Shown piece after piece: positions 1-4,699 of a stretch of DNA of 5,359 bases (the first letter of the stretch is position 1; every line of letters begins with the position of its first letter). Source of the DNA: Lachnospiraceae bacterium (GTDB taxonomy: Bacteria > Bacillota > Clostridia > Lachnospirales > Lachnospiraceae); NCBI GenBank assembly GCA_900766915.1, contig CAAFXE010000051.1, positions 1 through 5,359 of the forward strand. Reading direction: 5' to 3'. Both the position numbers and the translations under genes were made by a program. Under the pieces are notes generated by a model, which saw nothing but the letters and a program-made list of their open reading frames with translations, was not told the origin of the DNA and did not search any database.

Positions 1-473
1 ACAATTTTGTAGACATTTTGTCTTCCGGAAGCGAAAAGAAGCATTTCCAGATAGTCAATGAGAACAGAGGTAAGCCCGCCGGGTGACCACAGATAAATCG
101 GGGTATCGCTGTCTAAATACTGAAAGGTTGTGTTCATCAGATCTTCTGATAGTAAGTGGGAGGTTGCTTCAATATCTGTGTACAGGGAATCCGTAATGAT
201 TTTACTGTTCAGGATATTTCGCGAAAAATCCCCGGGCAGATTATTTTTTTGAATTTCACTGCGAAGGGCATACTTAAATTCGGAAAAACCGGAAAAGCCT
301 AATTTTTTACAAAATCTGATAATGGTAGATGTAGAATATGAAATTTTCTGTGCCAGCTCATGGATGCTCATATCAGGAACTTCCTGGATATGATCGTAGA
401 TAAAACGAAGCACAGCAAGCTCATTGGCACTTAAGTTTTTAATGGTTGTATCATCTAAATTCAGAATAACCAA
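1..473 (-). CDS. RpiR/MurR-family transcriptional regulator, N-terminal part (cut by left edge)
   Basis: A DNA-binding regulator that in this family senses phosphosugars through a SIS domain and controls nearby sugar-uptake genes. 157 codons are visible before the left edge. Residues about 15-75 form the RpiR helix-turn-helix domain, with the typical run SIHELAQKISYSTSTIIRF (36-54) followed by KKLGFSGFSEFK (56-67). A linker follows, and the SIS domain begins around residue 130 with a hydrophobic strand then SPGG. The rest of the SIS domain is outside the window. I chose the TTG at 471-473 as start: it is preceded by AGGAGG at 7 nt, an in-frame TAA lies at 492-494 with no ATG between, and the next in-frame ATG (residue 35) would cut into the HTH domain. 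It is divergent from the EIIA gene, so it probably regulates that gene or itself. The family call is firm; the ligand is unknown. Confidence 0.93.
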   Translation of the reverse strand, partial: MVILNLDDTTIKNLSANELAVLRFIYDHIQEVPDMSIHELAQKISYSTSTIIRFCKKLGFSGFSEFKYALRSEIQKNNLPGDFSRNILNSKIITDSLYTDIEATSHLLSEDLMNTTFQYLDSDTPIYLWSPGGLTSVLIDYLEMLLFASGRQNVYKI

Positions 474-480
474 GGTTCTT

Positions 481-486
481 CCTCCT
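481..486 (-). promoter_or_regulatory. Strong ribosome binding site that fixes the TTG start of the RpiR gene
   Basis: On the minus strand this reads AGGAGG, a perfect Shine-Dalgarno core, 7 nt before TTG. No ATG or GTG is available at a suitable distance. The site is therefore the main evidence for the non-ATG start. Confidence 0.85.
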
Positions 487-533
487 CCCTTTTATGAGAA
501 AAATAGTACTTTTCAAAATACTCCAAAACTCTT

Positions 534-550
534 CTCAAATAGGTTTTGAG
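534..550. promoter_or_regulatory. Inverted repeat CTCAAA-N5-TTTGAG, candidate operator
   Basis: A perfect 6-bp inverted repeat (534-539 and 545-550) with a 5-bp centre. It lies just downstream of the predicted start of transcription of the RpiR gene (about 551, minus strand), where a bound repressor would block initiation or early elongation. The repeat is seen directly. The operator role, and autoregulation by the RpiR protein, are inferred. Confidence 0.4.
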
Positions 551-557
551 TAATTAT

Positions 558-586
558 ATTATAGATGATGTCGAAAGCGTACGCAA
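558..586 (-). promoter_or_regulatory. Predicted sigma-A promoter for the RpiR gene
   Basis: On the minus strand the -35 box TTGCGT (586-581) and a perfect -10 box TATAAT (563-558) are separated by 17 bp. Transcription would start near 551, giving a leader of about 78 nt before the TTG start. The -35 is 4 of 6 against TTGACA. Confidence 0.6.
572..585. promoter_or_regulatory. Weak cre-like (CcpA) site
   Basis: CGAAAGCGTACGCA fits the catabolite-responsive element pattern TGWAANCGNTNWCA at 11 of 14 positions, and contains the perfect 8-bp palindrome GCGTACGC (577-584). It overlaps the -35 of the RpiR promoter and lies about 50 bp upstream of the crr start of transcription. CcpA control would suit a PTS gene, but three mismatches leave this doubtful. 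Confidence 0.25.
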
Positions 587-612
587 GAAAATCTACTAAA
601 AACAGATTTTCT
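586..612. promoter_or_regulatory. Inverted repeat AGAAAATCT-N9-AGATTTTCT, candidate RpiR operator
   Basis: Two perfect 9-bp arms (586-594 and 604-612) surround a 9-bp centre. The repeat covers the -35 region of the crr promoter, whose -10 is at 620-625, so a bound protein could compete with or contact RNA polymerase. The GAAA...TTTC arms resemble dyads described for RpiR-type regulators. The repeat itself is certain; the binding protein is inferred from the adjacent regulator gene. Confidence 0.5.
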
Positions 613-625
613 GAAACTATATAAT
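597..625 (+). promoter_or_regulatory. Predicted crr promoter: good -10, poor -35
   Basis: A perfect TATAAT at 620-625 puts the transcription start near 632. No TTGACA-like hexamer lies at 16-18 bp; the 17-bp position holds TAAAAA. The missing -35 and the overlapping 27-bp inverted repeat suggest that the promoter depends on a regulator. Confidence 0.45.
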
Positions 626-637
626 TGTAAAAAAATT

Positions 638-667
638 ACCGGACGGAGATATAGACCGCCCGGTTTT
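638..667 (+). other. Leader hairpin with short T run before crr
   Basis: ACCGGACGG (638-646) pairs with CCGCCCGGT (656-664) with one mismatch around a 9-nt loop, followed by TTTT (664-667, one T shared with the stem). It sits about 7 nt after the predicted transcription start and 6 nt before the AAAGGA ribosome site. It could be a 5' mRNA-stabilising hairpin or a weak attenuator. The short T run and the lack of an obvious competing antiterminator make attenuation unproven. Confidence 0.5.
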
Positions 668-683
668 AAGAAAGGAATAATCA

Positions 684-1196
684 ATGGGATTTTTAGATAA
701 TTTATTCAGAAAAAAGGAAAAAGAGAAAACGGCGGCCAAAGTAATTTATAGTCCGCTAAAAGGAAGTGTTGTACCATTGTCGGAAGTTGGAGACCCGGTG
801 TTTTCAGAAGGTATGATGGGTCCCGGAGTCGGAATTGTTCCGGAAGAAGGAAAGCTTTACTCTCCGGTAGATGGAGAAATCACAGTGGCATTTCACACAG
901 GCCATGCAGTAGGCCTGAAAACCTCAGATAATATGGAGGTTCTCATTCATATTGGGATTGATACGGTGAAAATGAATGGGGACGGCTTTAAAGTTTACAT
1001 GAAAGAGGGAGACAAGGTAAAAGCCGGTGATCTATTGATCTCATTTGATATGGAGAAAATTATTGCTTCAGGATACAAAACGACAACCATGGTGGTTGTT
1101 TCCAATGCAGAAGAATTAGGAACAATGTCCGGTGAGGCAAGCGGCAATGTGAAAGTTGGAGACAAGCTTTTTGTCATTGGCCAGGGAGAAAATTAA
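684..1196 (+). CDS. crr: PTS glucose-type EIIA component (IIA-Glc, Crr-like)
   Basis: A soluble phosphocarrier of the sugar phosphotransferase system: it accepts phosphate from HPr on a histidine and passes it to an EIIB domain for sugar uptake, and can also act as a regulator. The 170 residues match the length of E. coli IIA-Glc (169 aa). The protein has the N-terminal amphipathic segment MGFLDNLFRK, a basic/acidic linker, then the beta-sandwich domain. GHAVGLKT holds the first conserved histidine (H74), and VLIHIGIDTVKMNGDGF holds the phosphorylated one (H89). AAAGGA (671-676) lies 7 nt before ATG. It is monocistronic, divergent from the RpiR regulator and followed by a terminator, so it probably serves EIICB partners encoded elsewhere. 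All key residues are present. Its sugar specificity cannot be read from this subunit. Confidence 0.95.
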   Translation: MGFLDNLFRKKEKEKTAAKVIYSPLKGSVVPLSEVGDPVFSEGMMGPGVGIVPEEGKLYSPVDGEITVAFHTGHAVGLKTSDNMEVLIHIGIDTVKMNGDGFKVYMKEGDKVKAGDLLISFDMEKIIASGYKTTTMVVVSNAEELGTMSGEASGNVKVGDKLFVIGQGEN

Positions 1197-1205
1197 TTAG
1201 TTATG

Positions 1206-1254
1206 AGAAATAATCGTTTAGTTTACATTTTTGTGGCTGGGCGGTTATTTTTTT
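1206..1254 (+). terminator. Probable rho-independent terminator after crr
   Basis: AAATAATCG (1208-1216) pairs with CGGTTATTT (1242-1250), nine pairs including one G-T wobble, extendable by about two pairs. A run of T (1248-1254) ends the structure. The 25-nt loop and A+T-rich stem make it moderate. It begins 10 nt after the crr stop, and its right arm overlaps the start of the 33-bp-phased promoter region of the next gene. Confidence 0.5.
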
Positions 1255-1298
1255 GTGAAAAAATATCGGTACACATTTTTGATTTTCGTGATATATTG
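1255..1298 (+). promoter_or_regulatory. Extended -10 promoter for the NUDIX gene, sister of the ATPase promoter
   Basis: TACACA (1270-1275) is a weak -35. A 16-bp spacer leads to TGATATATT (1289-1297), an extended -10 with TATATT as core, and transcription would start near 1304. The whole 44-bp block matches 2516-2559 upstream of the ATPase at 39 positions, including the shared core ACATTTTTGATTTTCGTGA (1273-1291). The promoter call rests on the TGN-TATAWT motif and the placement of both copies just upstream of genes. Confidence 0.6.
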
Positions 1299-1367
1299 TT
1301 TTCTAAGCAGAGAAATTTAAAATAGTATCTGTCCCTTTGACTCGGACGTGGAGGAGTATGACAAATT

Positions 1368-2390
1368 ATGAGAACGAGAATGAGTACCTTGTGCTACATT
1401 GAGAAAGATCATCAGTACTTAATGCTGCATAGAGTTTCAAAGAAAAATGATGTGAATAAAGATAAATGGATCGGTGTGGGAGGACATTTTGAAGATGGGG
1501 AGAGCCCGGAAGAATGTGTTCTTCGTGAGACGAAAGAAGAAACCGGTTATACCCTGACTTCTTACCGCTATCGTGGTCTGGTAACCTTTGTGTTTGCGGA
1601 TCTTGAGACGGAGTATATGTCTTTATTCACCGCAGACGGGTTTGAGGGAGAAGAGATTCCCTGTAACGAGGGTGTTCTTGAATGGGTAGACATACAGGAT
1701 GTGTGGAAACTCAATATTTGGGAAGGGGACAAGATTTTCTTCCGGCTTCTGGAGGAAAATATCCCGTTCTTTTCACTGAAACTTGTATATGATATAGATG
1801 GAAAGCTGGAGGCTGCCACATTGAATGGAAAGCCCATGGAAATGTTTGATGTCATTGATGAACAGGGGCAAAAGACCGGCAAGATTAAGGAGCGAGGCGT
1901 TGTCCATCGGGAAGGAGCACTTCATGCCACTGCCCATATCTGGATTGCAAGGCCTAATGAAAAGAGCGGATATGACATTTTGCTGCAAAAACGCAGTTCC
2001 TGCAAGGATTCCCATCCGGGGTGCTATGATATTTCCTCTGCGGGACATGTCACTGCAGGAGACGATGTCCTCGTTTCTGCAATTCGTGAATTAAAGGAAG
2101 AACTGGGGATTGATGCAAAGCCGGAAGATCTGAAAGAAATAGGTGTTCAGTACAAAAAGTTTGAAGGAGAGTTCTACGGAAAGCCCTTTAAAGATTATCA
2201 ACGAAGTGTCCTGTATTTATTTCAGGATCCTGTCGACATAGACGACCTTACATTGCAGGAAAGTGAGATCGATTCTGTATGCTGGATGGATTATCGGGAG
2301 GCACTGGATGCAATCAAAAATAACAGGATTAAACACTGTATCTATGAAGACGAGTTTCGGAAGGTCGGAAAAGCTCTGGGGCTGGAATAA
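1368..2390 (+). CDS. Tandem NUDIX-domain hydrolase (MutT-like domain fused to YfcD/Idi-like domain)
   Basis: A cytosolic Mg-dependent hydrolase of nucleoside-diphosphate-linked compounds. Residues about 5-150 form a MutT/8-oxo-dGTPase-like domain with the NUDIX box G39-x5-E45-x7-RETKEETGY (53-61). Residues about 157-340 form a second domain of the YfcD/isopentenyl-diphosphate-isomerase-like type, starting at FDVIDEQGQKTG. Its box is G226-x5-D232-x7-RELKEELGI (240-248), with Asp in place of the usual first Glu. GGAGG (1350-1354) lies 13 nt before ATG1368. The in-frame ATG at 1380 (MSTLCYIEK) is an alternative start resembling single-domain relatives, but is even farther from the ribosome site. 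The gene has its own promoter copy and no convincing terminator before the ATPase 212 bp downstream. Its last 47 bp are duplicated after that ATPase. The NUDIX family is certain. Substrates are not: nucleotide-pool cleaning is likely for domain 1, unknown for domain 2. Confidence 0.92.
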   Translation: MRTRMSTLCYIEKDHQYLMLHRVSKKNDVNKDKWIGVGGHFEDGESPEECVLRETKEETGYTLTSYRYRGLVTFVFADLETEYMSLFTADGFEGEEIPCNEGVLEWVDIQDVWKLNIWEGDKIFFRLLEENIPFFSLKLVYDIDGKLEAATLNGKPMEMFDVIDEQGQKTGKIKERGVVHREGALHATAHIWIARPNEKSGYDILLQKRSSCKDSHPGCYDISSAGHVTAGDDVLVSAIRELKEELGIDAKPEDLKEIGVQYKKFEGEFYGKPFKDYQRSVLYLFQDPVDIDDLTLQESEIDSVCWMDYREALDAIKNNRIKHCIYEDEFRKVGKALGLE

Positions 2391-2391
2391 A
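2345..2391 (+). repeat. 47-bp direct repeat, copy 1 (3' end of the NUDIX gene)
   Basis: This segment codes for the last NUDIX residues and the stop codon. It recurs at 4006-4052 with a single difference (C2365 versus T4026), in the same orientation and the same reading phase. The two copies bracket the ATPase gene and its repeat array. Confidence 0.93.
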
Positions 2392-2465
2392 TACGTCTGT
2401 ATAGAATTGTTTTCTATTTCCATTATAAAGAGAAGAAATATTGTTTTGACATATGCTAATAAAAG

Positions 2466-2566
2466 AAACATTTTTAAAATTCGTGAAAAAATATAATTAA
2501 ACATTTTTAAAATTCGTGAAAAAACAAAGGTATACATTTTTGATTTTCGTGATATAATGATAACAG
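2466..2566 (+). repeat. Three-unit tandem array with exact 33-bp period upstream of the ATPase
   Basis: Units start with ACATTTTT at 2468, 2501 and 2534. Units 1 and 2 share the same 26 bases (2466-2491 and 2499-2524), with core ACATTTTTaaaATTCGTGA. Unit 3 has ACATTTTTGATTTTCGTGA and runs into TATAAT, so it forms the promoter. A 33-bp spacing is close to three helical turns and would place bound proteins on one face of the DNA, as expected for regulator sites. CRISPR is ruled out, because the array has only three units and no spacers of independent sequence. The repeats are certain; the function is inferred. Confidence 0.85.
2516..2559 (+). promoter_or_regulatory. Extended -10 promoter for the ATPase gene
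   Basis: TATACA (2531-2536, 4 of 6 against TTGACA), a 16-bp spacer and TGATATAAT (2550-2558) give an extended -10 promoter with a perfect TATAAT. Transcription would start near 2565, about 38 nt before the ATPase ATG. It spans the end of repeat unit 2 and most of unit 3, and matches the NUDIX promoter block (1255-1298) at 39 of 44 bases. Confidence 0.7.
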
Positions 2567-2602
2567 GAGTATTCATCATGGCAAAATACAAGGAGCATTT
2601 CT

Positions 2603-3955
2603 ATGATTTTTAAACGGAAAGTATATGAAAAACTTTTGGAATGGAAGGCACTATCTGGCGGAGCATCAGCAGTATTGCTTGAAGGGGCAAGACGAATCGG
2701 TAAAAGTACGATCGTAGAGGAATTTGCAAAAAAAGAATATGATGATTATATGATTCTCGATTTTGCCAAAGAAGGCAAAGATATTCGAAATAATTTTATT
2801 GATAATATGGATGATCTGGACACGTTTTTTCGTAATTTGTTTCTGTTAAAAGGAAGAAGTTTACAAGGAAAGAATTGCGTTCTGATTTTTGATGAGGTTC
2901 AACTGTTTCCGCCGGCAAGGCAGGCAATCAAATATCTTGTTGCAGATGGAAGATATGAATATATAGAAACCGGTTTATTGATTTCCATCAGAAAAAATGT
3001 AAAAGATATCCTGATTCCATCGGAAGAATACCGGGTCAAGATGTACCCCATGGATTTTGAGGAGTATTTATGGGCCATTGGAGATACGGTTACATGTTCT
3101 GTCATAAAGGATGCCTTTGAAAAACGTAGACCTTTGGGGGATGCAATTCACAGAAAAATTATGAAAAATTTCCGTACCTACATGGCGGTGGGAGGAATGC
3201 CTCAGGCAGTGGAAGGGCTTGTGGAAGGAAAGACATTTGCCCAGATTGATTTTTTGAAACGAAATATTCTGAGTCTATATGAAGAGGATCTTGCGAAATA
3301 TGATGATCAGAACAGAGAAAAAGCATCCGTAATCTATAAAACAATTCCGGAACAACTTGAAAACAAGAATTCACATTTTAAGTTTTCTCTTGTGGATAAA
3401 AATGCACGATATCAAAACTATGTGGATGCGGTCAGTTTTATTTCAGAGTCTATGATTGGAAATGAGTGCATTAATGTTACAAAACCTGAAATTGCACTGG
3501 AATTGTTCTCTGATCGGAGTAATTTTAAATTGTACATGGGAGATACAGGTCTTTTGGTTACGCAGATCATGAAAAGCAGAGATGAGACGGATGATGATTT
3601 ATATAAGGCTCTGATTTTTGATAAGCTTGGTATCAATCAGGGAATGATTCTGGAAAATATGGTTGCACAGATGCTTAGGGCTTCCGGGCATGCATTGTAT
3701 TTTCACGAATATTTGTACAGACCGGAGGGTGCAGAAAAAGAAAAGAAATATGAAATTGATTTTATGACAGTAAAAAAGAAGAAAATCTGTCCTATAGAGG
3801 TAAAGTCCTCGAACTACAAATCGCATAAGTCCTTTGATTATCTGATTAATAAATATCAATTAAAAATGGAGGACAGATATATTATTTATACGAAAGATTT
3901 AAAGTATGAGGATGGGATTCTATATATTCCAATTTATATGACGATGTTTTTATAA
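2603..3955 (+). CDS. AAA-family ATPase with DUF4143-type C-terminal nuclease-like domain
   Basis: A member of the COG1373-like predicted ATPases, many of which occur in multiple copies in gut clostridia; their cellular role is unknown. Residues 28-36 (GARRIGKST) are Walker A and VLIFDEVQ (93-100) is Walker B with D97-E98. ETGLLISI (122-129) is at the sensor-1 position, followed by YPMDFEEY (148-155). VGGMPQAV (196-203) is a hallmark of the family. The C-terminal part has PD-(D/E)XK-like residues: E351 in LENMVAQ, D386 in EIDF and E399-x-K401 in PIEVKS. At 450 aa it appears full length, ending in the usual YIPIYM segment. AAGGAG (2590-2595) lies 7 nt before ATG. The tandem 33-bp array and an extended -10 promoter lie directly upstream, and a NUDIX-gene remnant starts 6 bp after the stop. 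Sensor-1 Ser, usual in relatives I recall, is Leu125 here. The family is confident; function is unknown. Confidence 0.93.
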   Translation: MIFKRKVYEKLLEWKALSGGASAVLLEGARRIGKSTIVEEFAKKEYDDYMILDFAKEGKDIRNNFIDNMDDLDTFFRNLFLLKGRSLQGKNCVLIFDEVQLFPPARQAIKYLVADGRYEYIETGLLISIRKNVKDILIPSEEYRVKMYPMDFEEYLWAIGDTVTCSVIKDAFEKRRPLGDAIHRKIMKNFRTYMAVGGMPQAVEGLVEGKTFAQIDFLKRNILSLYEEDLAKYDDQNREKASVIYKTIPEQLENKNSHFKFSLVDKNARYQNYVDAVSFISESMIGNECINVTKPEIALELFSDRSNFKLYMGDTGLLVTQIMKSRDETDDDLYKALIFDKLGINQGMILENMVAQMLRASGHALYFHEYLYRPEGAEKEKKYEIDFMTVKKKKICPIEVKSSNYKSHKSFDYLINKYQLKMEDRYIIYTKDLKYEDGILYIPIYMTMFL

Positions 3956-3961
3956 AATGAG

Positions 3962-4051
3962 AGCCCGGAAGATTTAACGAAAATCGACTTCCGGTACAAA
4001 AAGTTTGAAGACGAGTTTCGGAAGGTTGGAAAAGCTCTGGGGCTGGAATAA
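3962..4051 (+). pseudogene. Remnant of a second NUDIX gene, C-terminal 29 codons plus stop
   Basis: Read in frame this gives SPEDLTKIDFRYKKFE joined to DEFRKVGKALGLE and TAA. The first part aligns with residues 252-266 of the intact NUDIX protein (PEDLKEIGVQYKKFE) at 34 of 45 bases. The second aligns with its extreme C-terminus at 46 of 47 bases. The 61 codons between them are missing, and so is everything before residue 252. There is no start codon or ribosome site. It lies in the same reading phase as the ATPase, two codons after the ATPase stop. It is probably the leftover of a duplicated NUDIX gene whose front was replaced by the ATPase cassette. Confidence 0.8.
3965..3994 (+). other. Bulged hairpin just after the ATPase stop codon
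   Basis: CCGGAA (3965-3970) pairs with TTCCGG (3989-3994), and GATTT (3971-3975) pairs with AAATC (3981-3985). The loop is AACGA and a 3-nt bulge GAC lies on the right side, giving 11 pairs in all. It starts 9 bp after the ATPase stop. No T run follows, so it is not a canonical terminator; it may protect the 3' end of the mRNA or end transcription weakly. The matching stretch of the intact NUDIX gene does not form this hairpin. Confidence 0.45.
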
Positions 4052-4052
4052 A
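4006..4052 (+). repeat. 47-bp direct repeat, copy 2 (NUDIX tail after the ATPase)
   Basis: It matches 2345-2391 at 46 of 47 positions. The match ends within one base after the stop codon in both copies, so the downstream flanks are unrelated. Confidence 0.93.
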
Positions 4053-4105
4053 GTGAAATAATAGATATCAACTGAAAATACAAATAGAAATACTGGAGAA
4101 AGAAC

Positions 4106-4636
4106 ATGAAATTATATATTACACGCCATGGGGAAACCTTAAGAAATGCAGAGCAGAGGGTGCTTGGACGGACCGACGATCCCCTCAGTGAAAAAGGAAG
4201 AGCGCAGGCCAGGGAGCTTGCGGACAAAATGAAGGATATAGAAGTTGATATGATTTTTTCATCCCCATTATGCAGGGCGAAAGAAACGGCCCAGATGGTA
4301 GCAGACAGCAAAGGGATGACAGTGATCATAGATGACAGGCTCATCGAAACAGATTTTGGAGCTTTTGAAGGTGCTCCGAGATATTGTGAAGAATATCAGG
4401 CTGCGAAGAGGGATCATTTCAAACGATATCCCAATGGTGAATCCTATTTTGATATGGCATACAGAATTTATGATTTTTTATTTATGCTGAAAAGAGAGTA
4501 TGCTGACAAAAAAGTGCTGGTGGTATCCCATGGCGGTGTGTGCCGGATCATTTGTAACTACTTTCGGGATATGGAAAATGAAGAATTTGTCCGGCATGCC
4601 TTCCCTAATTGCGGATTAGAGGAGTTTGAGCTGTAA
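4106..4636 (+). CDS. Histidine phosphatase family protein (phosphoglycerate-mutase-like)
   Basis: A small cytosolic phosphatase of the branch-1 histidine phosphatase superfamily, which forms a phosphohistidine intermediate. TRHGETLRN (6-14) holds the catalytic R7-H8-G9 motif. SSPLCRAKETA (52-62) holds the second arginine (R57). ETDFGAFEG (81-89) contains the conserved acidic residues. SHGGVCR (141-147) supplies the second catalytic histidine (H142). At 176 aa it is within the short, cobC/gpmB-like range, so phosphoglycerate mutase activity should not be assumed; sugar phosphates or nucleotides are possible substrates. GGAG (4095-4098) lies 7 nt before ATG. The 54-bp gap after the NUDIX remnant shows only a weak promoter, so transcription may run in from the ATPase. 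A strong hairpin follows the stop. Confidence 0.93.
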   Translation: MKLYITRHGETLRNAEQRVLGRTDDPLSEKGRAQARELADKMKDIEVDMIFSSPLCRAKETAQMVADSKGMTVIIDDRLIETDFGAFEGAPRYCEEYQAAKRDHFKRYPNGESYFDMAYRIYDFLFMLKREYADKKVLVVSHGGVCRIICNYFRDMENEEFVRHAFPNCGLEEFEL

Positions 4637-4644
4637 TATTTTAA

Positions 4645-4685
4645 AAGGTGTAAGGCCCTGATTGCTTCATAAGACCTTACACCTT
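4645..4685. terminator. Bidirectional terminator hairpin between convergent genes
   Basis: AAGGTGTAAGG (4645-4655) and CCTTACACCTT (4675-4685) form a perfect 11-bp stem with a 19-nt loop. It lies entirely in the 63-bp gap between the phosphatase stop and the oppositely oriented nuclease stop. Minus-strand transcripts meet a short T-rich stretch after the stem (CTTTTAAAATATT). On the plus strand the tail is not T-rich, so termination there may be less efficient. Confidence 0.8.
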
Positions 4686-4699
4686 GGTGACAAATTAAA

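Noticed and set aside
1380..1382. Alternative NUDIX start at the second in-frame ATG
   Set aside because: It lies 25 nt from the GGAGG site and has no good ribosome site of its own. It is kept as a possibility only, because single-domain relatives start at a similar place.
1568..2048. Long open frames on both strands inside the NUDIX gene
   Set aside because: They overlap a gene with clear conserved motifs, have no ribosome sites and give no recognisable protein. They are shadows.
2401..2417. Small hairpin ATAGAA-ttgtt-TTCTAT after the NUDIX stop
   Set aside because: The stem has six mostly A-T pairs and no T run follows. It is too weak to call a terminator.
2446..2451. Perfect TTGACA hexamer upstream of the repeat array
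   Set aside because: The position 17 bp downstream holds CATTTT, and no -10-like box lies at 16-18 bp. The TATAAT at 2492-2497 is about 40 bp away. It is probably a chance match or a dead promoter.
2466..2566. Short CRISPR-like array
   Set aside because: There are only three units, the intervening 7-9 bp are too short to be spacers, unit 3 is divergent, and no cas gene is present.
4026..4054. Promoter for the histidine phosphatase gene (TTGGAA, 17 bp, TAAAGT)
   Set aside because: Both boxes are only 4 of 6 matches and lie inside the copied NUDIX tail. This is not enough to claim a promoter.
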